Program-made: the position numbers and the translations under genes | The notes under the pieces: model-generated | The model's input: the letters and a program-made list of their open reading frames with translations, nothing else | Told to the model about the DNA's origin: nothing | Databases searched by the model: none | In this document: one piece after another, positions 7,169 to 15,303 of the stretch | How the letters are laid out: the number at the start of each line of letters is the position of its first letter | Position numbering within the stretch: position 1 is the first letter of the stretch | Source: Neobacillus muris | Lineage (GTDB): Bacteria; Bacillota; Bacilli; Bacillales; Cytobacillaceae | Reading direction: 5' to 3' | Length of the DNA stretch: 38,198 nt | Assembly (NCBI RefSeq): GCF_943193175.1 | Contig: NZ_CALPDF010000044.1 | Coordinates: forward strand, 1 to 38,198

Positions 7169-9751
7169 ATGAGCAAACTAACAGCAATTTACCCCCAGGC
7201 GGTAGAACATACGAAATTGAAAGTGTATGACGATATTGACCGCTATCTGGAGAGACAAGATACATTGCCTGATTTTACACAATATTTGTCAGACAGAGGC
7301 AGCTATCTTGAACAAATATGGGTCAATGTCTGGCTGAACAAATCGACCAATGACGTCCCAAAGAGCGAAAAAAAACAATTTTTAAACGACAAAGGATTTG
7401 AAGTCCAAGGTGTAGACCGGAAGCTGATTAACAAGCTGTTTCGCGATGAGATGAGGAGCTACCAACCGTTTGATGCCAAATCCTGGGTTTCGGATCAATT
7501 AGCCGGCAAGGATGAGGAATGGAGAGAACGTTACGAGAAGGCGAAAGAGGCTTATGTTGTCAGGGAAAAACAGAAAGAGTTGGAGGAGAAAAAGTCGGCG
7601 CTTCAGGATAAACTGACCAAGTCAGCGATTCGTATAATGGAGGACCACTATCAGTTTTTTTATTTGTATATCCGTTATTTTGCGGCCAAACAGTTAGCTT
7701 CTGATTTTAAAAACAATATTAAGTTTCAATCGATTGATCCTTCTGCCTTAGAGGAGAATTTGGCCGGTGAAGGCCGCTTTCATCCAGAAGCATATCGGAC
7801 GGTGGGGCAATTTTTTAAAGAACTCACCGGGGAAATCCAATCAACCCTTGATTGGGGCAGAAGCTACTATGAATATGAAACGTATTTTTTTGTTTATGAA
7901 AGCTTAATCTCCGATTACATTTCGGAGCTCATTCCTGAAAAAATCATAGAGAATCTCCCAAATGAGTTGAAAGAGGAATTTTTCAAAACGAGTCAAGAGC
8001 CATTGACCGCTCCCTATATTAGAGGCACAATTTATGATTTAATCTATGACGTGTCAGGATATTACTTTGAGGACCTTCAAGATGAGTATCTTGCGGATCT
8101 GTTAAGGCTGGCAGACATTCCATTTGACCTGGAGGCGCATAAGCAAATATTAGAAAACGATATAAAAGAGCAGGAGAGAAGACAAGCGGAAGAATTGGCA
8201 GAAATCCAAAGGAGAAAAGAAGAAGAAGAGCGGATGATGCGGGACATCTTTGGAAAAGAGTATGACCCTTCACTCAAAGGCCAGGTCCGTTATGTTCTGC
8301 ACATAGGGGACACCAATACCGGAAAAACCCATCATGCTCTCGAAAGAATGAAGCAGGCCGACAGCGGGTTGTATCTCGCGCCCTTAAGATTGCTTGCTCT
8401 AGAGGTGTATGACAAGCTAAATGCTGAAGGAACGCCATGCTCATTAAAAACAGGAGAAGAGGAAAAAATCATTCCTGATGCAAACCATATATCTTGCACG
8501 GTCGAAATGTTTCATGAAAAGGAATGCTATCAGGTGGTTGTCATTGATGAGGCCCAAATGATAACCGATAAGGACCGCGGCTTTTCCTGGTACAAGGCGA
8601 TTACCAAAGCGAATGCCGAGGAGGTCCATATTATCGGCAGCCGCAACGCAAAACCGATGCTGCTTGATCTTCTGGGAGATTCTGAAATCTTGATAAATGA
8701 GTATAATCGGGAAACCCCGCTAGAAGTGGAGAACAAGGAATTTCATATTAAGCATGTGAAAAAGGGAGATGCTCTAATTTGTTTTTCCAGAAGAAGGGTT
8801 TTGGAGATGGCCTCTAGACTGCAAAATGATGGCCACTCTGTCAGCATGATTTATGGCAGCATGCCCCCTGAAACACGGAAAAAGCAAATTGAGGCGTTTA
8901 ATGGAGGCAAGACCAAAGTCATTGTCGCCACGGATGCGATTGGCATGGGTCTTAACCTGCCAATACGGCGGATTGTTTTTTTGGAAAATGAAAAGTTTGA
9001 CGGTACCAGAAGGCGGCTGTTAACCTCCCAAGAAGTGAAACAGATTGCAGGCCGGGCCGGCAGAAAAGGGATATACGATGTCGGAAAGGTTGCTTTCACA
9101 AGTGATATAAAAAAAATGCGAAATTTGCTGCTTCAGGAAGACAGGCCGGTCCACACATTTGCGATCGCACCTACCAATGGAGTATTCGAACGGTTTCAAA
9201 GATATTATCATGATTTAGGGACATTCTTTCAGCTATGGGGAAAATTCGAAAGCCCTAAAGGGACAAAAAAAGCCTCTCTTTTTGAGGAAAAACAGCTATA
9301 TGAAAGAATTGCCGGGACAGAAATCGAAGCAAGGCTCTCCTTAACGGATTTATATGGCTTTTTGCATCTGCCATTCTCCCAAAACGAACCAGCATTGATG
9401 AACCAATGGGAGTCATCCATGTATGCCATTGTCCAGGGAAGTGAGCTGCCAGAGCCCGTTGTAAAAGAGGGCAGTCTGGAGGAACTGGAGCTCAGCTATA
9501 AGGCGATCGGCCTTCATTTATTATTTTTGTATCGATTGGGAGAACGGACGGAAGCCATGTATTGGGAACGGCTGCGTCTCGAAATGAGTGACAAAGTCCA
9601 GGAACGGTTAGGAACCGATATCAGGAAGTTTGTGAAAAAATGCAGAAACTGCGGGAAGAAGCTGCCATGGGATCATCCGTTTCCCACTTGTGACGCCTGC
9701 TATAGGGCAAAATATCGAAAATACTGGTATGACGATTTCAATGAACAATAA
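7169..9751 (+). CDS. SUV3-like superfamily 2 RNA helicase with C-terminal zinc ribbon
   Basis: 860 residues. The first ~350 residues are helical and charged, with a coiled-coil stretch (about 325-360), and have no clear match. Then comes a complete SF2 core: Walker A GDTNTGKT at 380-387, LAPLRLLALEVYDKL (motif Ia), DEAQ at 460-463, GSRNA, then DAIGMGLNLPIRRIVF and QIAGRAGRKG at 625-634. These phrases are those of mitochondrial SUV3 (Ski2-like) RNA helicases, which unwind RNA for degradation. The C-terminus has a four-cysteine zinc ribbon (C825, C828, C841, C844). The SD is GGAGGGGCAAGGG before ATG 7169. It is monocistronic. Its role in Bacillus RNA metabolism is inferred. Confidence 0.85.
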   Translation: MSKLTAIYPQAVEHTKLKVYDDIDRYLERQDTLPDFTQYLSDRGSYLEQIWVNVWLNKSTNDVPKSEKKQFLNDKGFEVQGVDRKLINKLFRDEMRSYQPFDAKSWVSDQLAGKDEEWRERYEKAKEAYVVREKQKELEEKKSALQDKLTKSAIRIMEDHYQFFYLYIRYFAAKQLASDFKNNIKFQSIDPSALEENLAGEGRFHPEAYRTVGQFFKELTGEIQSTLDWGRSYYEYETYFFVYESLISDYISELIPEKIIENLPNELKEEFFKTSQEPLTAPYIRGTIYDLIYDVSGYYFEDLQDEYLADLLRLADIPFDLEAHKQILENDIKEQERRQAEELAEIQRRKEEEERMMRDIFGKEYDPSLKGQVRYVLHIGDTNTGKTHHALERMKQADSGLYLAPLRLLALEVYDKLNAEGTPCSLKTGEEEKIIPDANHISCTVEMFHEKECYQVVVIDEAQMITDKDRGFSWYKAITKANAEEVHIIGSRNAKPMLLDLLGDSEILINEYNRETPLEVENKEFHIKHVKKGDALICFSRRRVLEMASRLQNDGHSVSMIYGSMPPETRKKQIEAFNGGKTKVIVATDAIGMGLNLPIRRIVFLENEKFDGTRRRLLTSQEVKQIAGRAGRKGIYDVGKVAFTSDIKKMRNLLLQEDRPVHTFAIAPTNGVFERFQRYYHDLGTFFQLWGKFESPKGTKKASLFEEKQLYERIAGTEIEARLSLTDLYGFLHLPFSQNEPALMNQWESSMYAIVQGSELPEPVVKEGSLEELELSYKAIGLHLLFLYRLGERTEAMYWERLRLEMSDKVQERLGTDIRKFVKKCRNCGKKLPWDHPFPTCDACYRAKYRKYWYDDFNEQ

Positions 9752-9767
9752 GCGGCTAATAAAATAT

Positions 9768-9805
9768 GGGGCTGTCTCAGAAGTAAAGAGCCAGCCCTGT
9801 TTTTT
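9768..9805 (+). terminator. Intrinsic terminator after the helicase gene
   Basis: GGGGCTG pairs with CAGCCC(T), with a loop of about 17 bases, followed by GTTTTTT. It lies 16 bases after the stop codon. Confidence 0.85.
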
Positions 9806-9943
9806 GTTGAAGGATCATTTTTTAGCTAAATCAGTTGGTTCATTAATAAAAAATGAAAGATTCGAACTATACTGATAATGTCCTTTCCGTGTCACGCCCC
9901 GCATGGTAAACTGGAGAAAAACGAAAGGCTGGAAAATGAATCG

Positions 9944-11353
9944 ATGACAACTTCTGGTTATATAGATGAGGAAATGAACAGAGCCTTCCTGGAAAAACAG
10001 TTGAATTCTTTCATTCAAAATTGTGCTGGTCTTCAGGGAGCGATTGCTGGGATTAGTATTCGGTCTGTGGCAGACGGAGAGATTATTTACCAGCATCAGG
10101 GTGATATCCGGCTTCGTCCAGCATCCAATATGAAACTGTTTACAGGCGCAGCAGCACTTCAGCTACTAGGTGAGAGGTATTCATTTTCCACCGAAATCTA
10201 CCGCAGCGGAACTATTCAAAATCATATCCTTAATGGCGATCTCTTTTTAAAAGGGAAAGGGGACCCGACTCTGCAAAAGGGAGATTTTGACAAAATGGGG
10301 GAAGCACTGCACAGCCAAGGTATTCATAAGATTGAAGGAAACCTGATTGGCGATGACTCCTGGTATGATCGTGTCCGTTATTCCCAAGACCTGACGTGGA
10401 CAGATGAAACGTTCTATTATGGAGCGCAAGTCTCTGCATTAACAGTCTCCCCAACCCCGGATTATGATGCCGGTGCCGTCGAAATTACGCTTACTCCCGG
10501 ATTGCATGCAGGAGACCAAGTCCAAGTGGAGGTCACGCCTAAAACCGATTTCGTCCAAATCATGAATGAGGCGGTAACCGTTGATCAGGGAGAAGCAGAA
10601 ATTAACTTTGAGCGGGTCCATGCCGAGAATATAATTTTGATTAAAGGGACCTTGCCAATAGGTTCAGAGGAACTGAAGGAAGGGATTGCGGTTTGGGATC
10701 CAACTCGATTCGCGCTGACTCTTTTTAAACGATCATTAGAAGAACGCGGCATTGAAGTGACAGGGAGCCTGGAATCGGATATTGTGCCTGAGACAGCTGT
10801 AAAGGTATACTCCCGCCATTCGATTCCATTATCTCAACTGCTTGTCCCATTTATGAAATTAAGCAACAACACTCACGCAGAAATTTTTATCAAGGAAATG
10901 GGAAAAGTGGCTAAAGGGGAGGGCAGCTGGGAAAAAGGATTAGAGGTTTTAACGGAAGAGATTAGGAAATTTGGAGTTAATACGGAGACACTGGTTATCA
11001 GGGACGGGTCAGGCGTTTCCCATGTTAACCTGATTTCAGCCAATGAAATTTCCAGACTGCTTTTTAATGTTCAAAAAGCGGAATGGTTTCCTTCCTATCT
11101 GCATTCACTACCGGCAGCTGGGGAGCCTGAAAAAATGGAAGGCGGCACCCTTCGAAACCGTATGGAGAATTTGCAGGGAAAGGTTAAAGCCAAAACGGGG
11201 ACGATCACGACCGTCAGCACATTATCAGGTTATGTCACGGCGAATAGTGGAAAAACACTGATTTTTTCGATCATGTTAAATAATCTGCTGGATGAAGAAA
11301 AGGGTAAAGAAGTCGAGGACCAAATTGTCCAGCTTATTGTTGACTCCTATTAA
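9944..11353 (+). CDS. PBP4-type D-alanyl-D-alanine carboxypeptidase/endopeptidase paralogue without signal peptide
   Basis: About 469 residues, peptidase family S13 (class C low-molecular-weight PBP), which trims peptidoglycan peptides. The active-site motifs are intact: S61-N-M-K64, S307-N-N, and K417-T-G. The best start is ATG 9944 (MTTSGYIDEEM), because the preceding GAAAGGCTGGA aligns with GAAAGGCTGAA upstream of the paralogue at 11447. The longer frame from 9878 adds no hydrophobic segment. Thus no Sec signal is present, although substrate and relatives are extracytoplasmic. From QGAIAGISIR onward it is very similar to the next gene. Either export is lost, so this copy is decaying, or it has another role. 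Confidence 0.88.
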   Translation: MTTSGYIDEEMNRAFLEKQLNSFIQNCAGLQGAIAGISIRSVADGEIIYQHQGDIRLRPASNMKLFTGAAALQLLGERYSFSTEIYRSGTIQNHILNGDLFLKGKGDPTLQKGDFDKMGEALHSQGIHKIEGNLIGDDSWYDRVRYSQDLTWTDETFYYGAQVSALTVSPTPDYDAGAVEITLTPGLHAGDQVQVEVTPKTDFVQIMNEAVTVDQGEAEINFERVHAENIILIKGTLPIGSEELKEGIAVWDPTRFALTLFKRSLEERGIEVTGSLESDIVPETAVKVYSRHSIPLSQLLVPFMKLSNNTHAEIFIKEMGKVAKGEGSWEKGLEVLTEEIRKFGVNTETLVIRDGSGVSHVNLISANEISRLLFNVQKAEWFPSYLHSLPAAGEPEKMEGGTLRNRMENLQGKVKAKTGTITTVSTLSGYVTANSGKTLIFSIMLNNLLDEEKGKEVEDQIVQLIVDSY

Positions 11354-11446
11354 ATTCCGGGTGTAAACATGAGATTTTTTCAGCCTAAAGGGAATATAAA
11401 ATAATATGGCGATAAATATAATCCAAGAAAGGCTGAAGACTTCTTC

Positions 11447-12907
11447 ATGAAAAAAATGGTTTCTTTTTTACTCATATTCTTTATGTTTATAAGTATTTCC
11501 GTTCTGCCATCTTCTGGACATGCTATTCAGGAGGGATCATTTGAAAGCAAAATCGATCAATTGGCAGCTGCTTCCCCTGATTTGCAGGGAGCGATTGCCG
11601 GGATAAGTATACGAAATGCCGCAGATGGCAGCGTGATTTACCAGCACCTTGGCGATGTCCGTCTGCGCCCAGCCTCCAATATGAAGTTGTTAACAGCTGC
11701 CGCAGCCCTTAATGTGCTGGGAGAGGCTTATACCTTTCCTACCGAGGTGTATCGGGATGGGGTGATCAAATCGAATATCCTCCGAGGTGACCTCTATCTT
11801 AAAGGAAAAGGTGATCCGACATTAATGAAGTCTGACTTTGATCAAATGGCGGAAGACCTGAAAAAGCGGGGGATCAAAAAGGTAAAGGGAAATTTAGTGG
11901 GCGATGATACTTGGTATGATGATGTCCGCTATTCCCTTGATTTGCCATGGAGTGATGAAACGACCTATTATGGTGCGCAAATATCCGCTTTGACAGCTTC
12001 GCCAACAACGGATTATGATGCTGGTGCAGTGGAAATAAAAATGCGCCCAGGTTCAAAATCGGGTGAAAAGGTCATGGTAACTATTACCCCAAAAACCAAT
12101 TATGTCAAAATAATTAATAGAACCGAAACGGTTGATGAAAAAGGAAAAAAGAAAATAAAGATTGAGAGGGAGCATGCTAAAAATACAATCGTGATTGATG
12201 GAACCCTGCCGCTTGGTTCAAATTCTATTAAAGAATGGGTCGGGGTTTGGGACCCTACCCGGTATGCCCTTACCCTTTTTAAGCAATCATTGGCTGAAAA
12301 AGGCATCCAAGTAAGCGGAAAAATCAAGACGGGCATGGTGCCGGCGGAGGCGCAGCTGATGCTGGCACATCAGTCTATGCCCTTGTCCAAACTGCTGGTC
12401 CCTTTTATGAAATTAAGCAATAATACCCATGCGGAAATCTTAATCAAGGAAATGGGAAAAGTGGCCAAAGGGGAGGGGAGCTGGGAAAAAGGGATAGAAG
12501 TATTGGAGGAGGAGCTGGTGAAGTTTGGGGTGGATCCCCATTCAATGGTGATTCGGGATGGTTCAGGTGTTTCTCATGTGGACCTCGTACCGGCTAATCA
12601 AATTTCTCAGCTGCTGTTTTCCATTCAAAGTGCAAAATGGTTTCCTGCTTACCTCAACTCTCTGCCTGTTGCAGGTGCGAGCGATAAAATGGTCGGGGGT
12701 ACGCTGCGCAGCCGGATGAAGACGACAGATGTCCAAGGCAAGGTGAAAGCCAAAACCGGGACGATTTCAACGGTACGTTCATTATCAGGTTATGTCACGA
12801 CGAATAGCGGGCAAACGGTTATTTTTTCCATTTTGTTAAATAATCTGCTGGATGATGAGAAGAAGAACTACATCGAAGACCAAATTGTCAGGATCATCGC
12901 GGAATAG
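11447..12907 (+). CDS. PBP4-type D-alanyl-D-alanine carboxypeptidase/endopeptidase (exported)
   Basis: 486 residues, family S13. A clear Sec signal peptide is present: MKKMVS, a hydrophobic core LLIFFMFISISVL and a likely cleavage after SSGHA. The motifs are S77-N-M-K80 (RPASNMKLL), KLSNNTHAEI and KAKTGTISTV. It acts outside the membrane on peptidoglycan stem peptides, in the DacC/PBP4a class. It is the tandem duplicate of the upstream gene, separated by 93 bases with no clear terminator between them. The SD is GAAAGG. Length is normal for the family. Confidence 0.93.
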   Translation: MKKMVSFLLIFFMFISISVLPSSGHAIQEGSFESKIDQLAAASPDLQGAIAGISIRNAADGSVIYQHLGDVRLRPASNMKLLTAAAALNVLGEAYTFPTEVYRDGVIKSNILRGDLYLKGKGDPTLMKSDFDQMAEDLKKRGIKKVKGNLVGDDTWYDDVRYSLDLPWSDETTYYGAQISALTASPTTDYDAGAVEIKMRPGSKSGEKVMVTITPKTNYVKIINRTETVDEKGKKKIKIEREHAKNTIVIDGTLPLGSNSIKEWVGVWDPTRYALTLFKQSLAEKGIQVSGKIKTGMVPAEAQLMLAHQSMPLSKLLVPFMKLSNNTHAEILIKEMGKVAKGEGSWEKGIEVLEEELVKFGVDPHSMVIRDGSGVSHVDLVPANQISQLLFSIQSAKWFPAYLNSLPVAGASDKMVGGTLRSRMKTTDVQGKVKAKTGTISTVRSLSGYVTTNSGQTVIFSILLNNLLDDEKKNYIEDQIVRIIAE

Positions 12908-13085
12908 GATTGCACTTGACTGAAAAGCAGGAAAGAAAATTTCGAGGGCAGGCTCTACGTGACTGAAAAGGAGAAAAAATCGAAATAGGGTAACATAGAC
13001 ACATTCTACCTGGCCTAAAACCAAAAAGAGATCAGGATTCTCCAGGAAATGGGTGGAGTCCTCTTCTTTATGAAAATTTTCAATA
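12908..13085. repeat. Intergenic spacer with an imperfect direct repeat and a weak hairpin
   Basis: Two copies of TGACTGAAAAG followed by an A-rich stretch and TCGA lie at 12917-12945 and 12960-12983, a diverged tandem repeat of about 43-base period. A hairpin AGGA-CTCCA/TGGAGTCCT with a T-rich tail lies near 13033-13070 and may terminate the carboxypeptidase transcript. No gene is seen. Confidence 0.4.
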
Positions 13086-13114
13086 TTGATTTTACTATAA
13101 AGATAATTTATAAC
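13086..13114 (+). promoter_or_regulatory. Putative SigA promoter of the HEPN-CBS gene
   Basis: -35 TTGATT (13086-13091), spacer of 17, -10 TATAAC (13109-13114). Confidence 0.55.
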
Positions 13115-13155
13115 TGATATAAAAGAGAGTGTGCGGAAGGCAAGTGGAGAGGAAC

Positions 13156-13884
13156 ATGAAAACAATAAATGAGCAGGGACCATTACTATCGGAACGGTTT
13201 GAGGTGGCATTTAATCAGGTGCATGATGCATTAAGGGACATTGTCCAAATAAACGATGATAGATTCATCGTCTTGCTGAAGACGGGGGCAAAGAGGTACC
13301 AGATCATTGAAACATTTAAGAAAGACCTTGAACAATATGCCAAACTCCGGAATGCGATTGTCCATGAAAAAATGGAAATTGGCTACTATATCGCCGAACC
13401 GAATGCAAAAGTGGTCCATCATATTGAACAAATCGCAAATATTTTCAGCCGCCCTAAATATGCCCTTTCCATTGCTTCAAAGAAAGTGGTTTTTTTCGAT
13501 TACCGTGATCGTATTTTAAAGGTAACAGCTGCCATTAAGAAGCATGGGCTATCCAAGTTTCCCGTGTATAAAAATAACCGTTGTGCCGGGCTTTTAACAG
13601 CCGGATCGGTCGTCAAATGGATGGCCGCCAACATGGAGACAGGGGTAGTGAATTTGACCAATACTCATGTTTCAGATATTATGATGTTTGAAAAAGAACA
13701 TCGCATTCAGTTTGTTTCAAAAGAGGTTAATATCTTTGAAGTGGAAACTATTTTTGAAGAATCCCATAAGAGCAAGAAGAAGCTTGAAGCCGTCGTCATC
13801 ACAGAAACCGGAAAATGGGACGAAAAGCCATTAGGGATTATTACTCCATGGGACCTGATCGAAATAGATTATCAGCTTTATTAA
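13156..13884 (+). CDS. Protein with a HEPN-like N-terminal domain and a C-terminal CBS-like region
   Basis: 242 residues. ATG 13156 is chosen for the GGAGAGG site just upstream; the GTG at 13129 lacks one. Residues 1-80 are helical and end in YAKLRNAIVHEK, with R65-N-x3-H70, which is the R-x4-H signature of HEPN domains, many of which are metal-independent RNases. Residues about 95-242 look like a CBS pair (KFPVYKNNRCAGLLTAGSVVKWM, then VVITETG..PLGIITPWDLIE), a module that senses adenine nucleotides. A nucleotide-gated RNase or RNA-binding protein is a reasonable guess, but neither activity is demonstrated. It is monocistronic and convergent with the next gene. Confidence 0.75.
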   Translation: MKTINEQGPLLSERFEVAFNQVHDALRDIVQINDDRFIVLLKTGAKRYQIIETFKKDLEQYAKLRNAIVHEKMEIGYYIAEPNAKVVHHIEQIANIFSRPKYALSIASKKVVFFDYRDRILKVTAAIKKHGLSKFPVYKNNRCAGLLTAGSVVKWMAANMETGVVNLTNTHVSDIMMFEKEHRIQFVSKEVNIFEVETIFEESHKSKKKLEAVVITETGKWDEKPLGIITPWDLIEIDYQLY

Positions 13885-13886
13885 GA

Positions 13887-13916
13887 GAAGGAGCATTCAT
13901 ATGAGTATGCTCCTTC
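13887..13916 (+). terminator. Bidirectional terminator between convergent genes
   Basis: The perfect 10-base stem GAAGGAGCAT/ATGCTCCTTC lies between the HEPN-CBS gene (+) and the acidic protein gene (-). The trailing T-run is weak on both strands. Confidence 0.7.
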
Positions 13917-13923
13917 GTTTGCG

Positions 13924-14661
13924 TTATGGCTGGTTATCAAAATCGAATTCACTTAATTGGTCCATGTGGCTGGCAATCATCGCAATAATCGTGCTTGCTT
14001 CTTCCTTGCTGAAAATGAAATGTGATTCATCCTTTATTAATTCATCCTCCGTGGTCCAAACACGATTGACCCGCTTAAGGACACCATCTCCTGTCTCCTC
14101 CACAATGCCGAATTGATAAGTAATTTCCACCTCATCCTTATGCTTAAACGCCGTTACTTCAGGAGTAGACCATTCGATATCAATTTCCTCAAATATCTCA
14201 TCACGGTTATCCTGTTCCGCCTCATAATATTCCTCATCGTCCTCGCCGGCTAGCTCGTTGCCATATTCTAATAATTCCCTATCACCCTCATCATCTGAAT
14301 CGAGATAGGCCCCGTCAGAGCTAAATTGGTCCTCACCATTTATGTAATCATGAAGACTTTCATGGACTTCCTCAATGATGTCCTCAATGTCTGAAAGGAT
14401 GATTTTGACTGAATTGCCCCGATCAACGTCAAAGGAATCAATATAAAACTCTTCGTTGTCCGGGTCAAAGAATAGGGTGCAAAAATAGTCCCGTCCCAGT
14501 TCTTCTGTCTCTTCATCTGCTGTCTCTACAAAAAACTCGATTCTTGGATGCTTGGCAGCCCGTTCAATGGTCATATGGCCAATTTGGTCATATTCTTCAC
14601 ATATGGACTCCAAGTGATCTTGTAACTCCCCGCACACACGGTCAAACCACTCTAATGACAT
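13924..14661 (-). CDS. Hypothetical acidic protein
   Basis: 245 residues, very rich in Asp and Glu, with no signal peptide or membrane segment. I do not recognise a family. It begins MSLEWFDRVCGELQDHLES. The middle (about 120-160) is an acidic, probably disordered linker (SDDEGDRELLEYGNE, EDDEEYYEAEQDN), flanked by two regions that look folded. A ribosome binding site AAAGGATGAGG precedes the start on this strand. It is convergent with the HEPN-CBS gene. Two folded halves joined by an acidic linker is an inference from composition. Confidence 0.75.
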   Translation of the reverse strand: MSLEWFDRVCGELQDHLESICEEYDQIGHMTIERAAKHPRIEFFVETADEETEELGRDYFCTLFFDPDNEEFYIDSFDVDRGNSVKIILSDIEDIIEEVHESLHDYINGEDQFSSDGAYLDSDDEGDRELLEYGNELAGEDDEEYYEAEQDNRDEIFEEIDIEWSTPEVTAFKHKDEVEITYQFGIVEETGDGVLKRVNRVWTTEDELIKDESHFIFSKEEASTIIAMIASHMDQLSEFDFDNQP

Positions 14662-14785
14662 CCGTACCTCATCCTTTCAATCGTAATCGAGGTTATTATT
14701 TCCAACCATTCAATTATTATGTTTTATGGAGGTGCTAATCCTATTATTGCTTGAATATGTTCTGGAAGCAGTTTCCATTGAATGT

Positions 14786-14814
14786 TAGACAATCATTTAC
14801 TAGGGCTTTATAAT
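14786..14814 (+). promoter_or_regulatory. SigA promoter of toxin-like gene 2
   Basis: -35 TAGACA (14786-14791), 17-base spacer, -10 TATAAT (14809-14814). The match is strong and the distance to the peptide gene equals that in locus 1. Confidence 0.82.
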
Positions 14815-14839
14815 AAAAGGGTACAGCAAAATAGCTGGG

Positions 14840-14876
14840 TGGCGGCGGCACTCCTTTTTAGAAAGGGGGTGACGCC
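14840..14876 (+). promoter_or_regulatory. Hairpin sequestering the ribosome binding site of toxin-like gene 2
   Basis: CACTCCTTT pairs with the ribosome binding site AAAGGGGGTG (one bulged G, one G-U), and GGCG outside pairs with CGCC after it. The loop is TTAGA. The sequence differs from locus 1 but the design is the same. GGGTGG (from 14837) can also pair with CCACCC after the stop codon. Confidence 0.7.
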
Positions 14877-14878
14877 TG

Positions 14879-14974
14879 ATGCTGACTGTCTACGAAGGAA
14901 TCAGTCTGATGATTGGTTTTGGAAGTTTAGTCGTAGCGGTTATTGCAGTTGTTATTTCTCATAAAAAGAAATAA
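14879..14974 (+). CDS. Putative holin-like type I toxin peptide (second copy)
   Basis: A 31-residue peptide beginning MLTVYEGISLMIGFGSLVVA, with one hydrophobic helix (about 8-26) and the basic end SHKKK. It starts at ATG 14879, 9 bases after GGGGG. It shares TVY-x-G, hydrophobic length and basic tail with the peptide at 6881, though the nucleotide sequences have diverged widely. The flanking structures are conserved. Membrane toxicity is inferred from the holin-like toxin family. Confidence 0.75.
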   Translation: MLTVYEGISLMIGFGSLVVAVIAVVISHKKK

Positions 14975-15098
14975 CCCACCCCGCTCTTGAGCCAAGTTGG
15001 GTGGATTATTTCTCCCTCTGTGCCGCTGCACTTTGCAGTTGCTGTACAAGAGCCTCCGGCCCGCCAGCCGGGGTTCTTTTTAGTATATGGTGCTTATA
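14960..15098 (-). ncRNA. Predicted convergent antisense RNA (antitoxin) of locus 2
   Basis: The minus strand has -10 TATAAT at 15104-15109 with -35 TTTACT (15127-15132), spacer 17. The RNA would start near 15097. It would end at the stem formed by CCACCC and GGTGGG (14973-15006), followed on this strand by TTATTTCTTTTT. The hairpin loop carries GGCTCAAG, also present in locus 1. Size is about 135-140 bases. Confidence 0.58.
15050..15081 (+). terminator. Intrinsic terminator of the toxin-like mRNA 2
   Basis: GAGCC-T-CCGGC pairs with GCCGGGGTTC (bulged T), followed by five T. It sits as in locus 1, downstream of the antisense terminator stem. Confidence 0.8.
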
Positions 15099-15154
15099 AG
15101 TTAATTATATATAGAGAATAAAGGGAAGTAAAGGAATCGTTATGCGGGTTTATC

Positions 15155-15247
15155 TTGCATAGCATTGAGTACTTTTATAAAATGATACTAAAGTGTATTA
15201 TAACAGATTTTTCTTCCTAACGGCAGTTTTCTACAGTCTGCCGTTTT
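15155..15247 (+). promoter_or_regulatory. glcE promoter and leader hairpin (possible attenuator)
   Basis: A promoter TTGCAT-N17-TAAAAT (15155-15183) is followed by a perfect stem AACGGCAG/CTGCCGTT (15219-15245) with a T-rich tail TTTATT. The hairpin is about 57 bases before the glcE start. If the promoter is real, the hairpin lies in the transcribed leader and could act as an attenuator. If not, it simply ends upstream transcription. Confidence 0.45.
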
Positions 15248-15303
15248 ATTAGCTGAATTGTATTCAGAAAATTGTAAAAAATATCAAGCAAGGGAGAGGA
15301 ATA

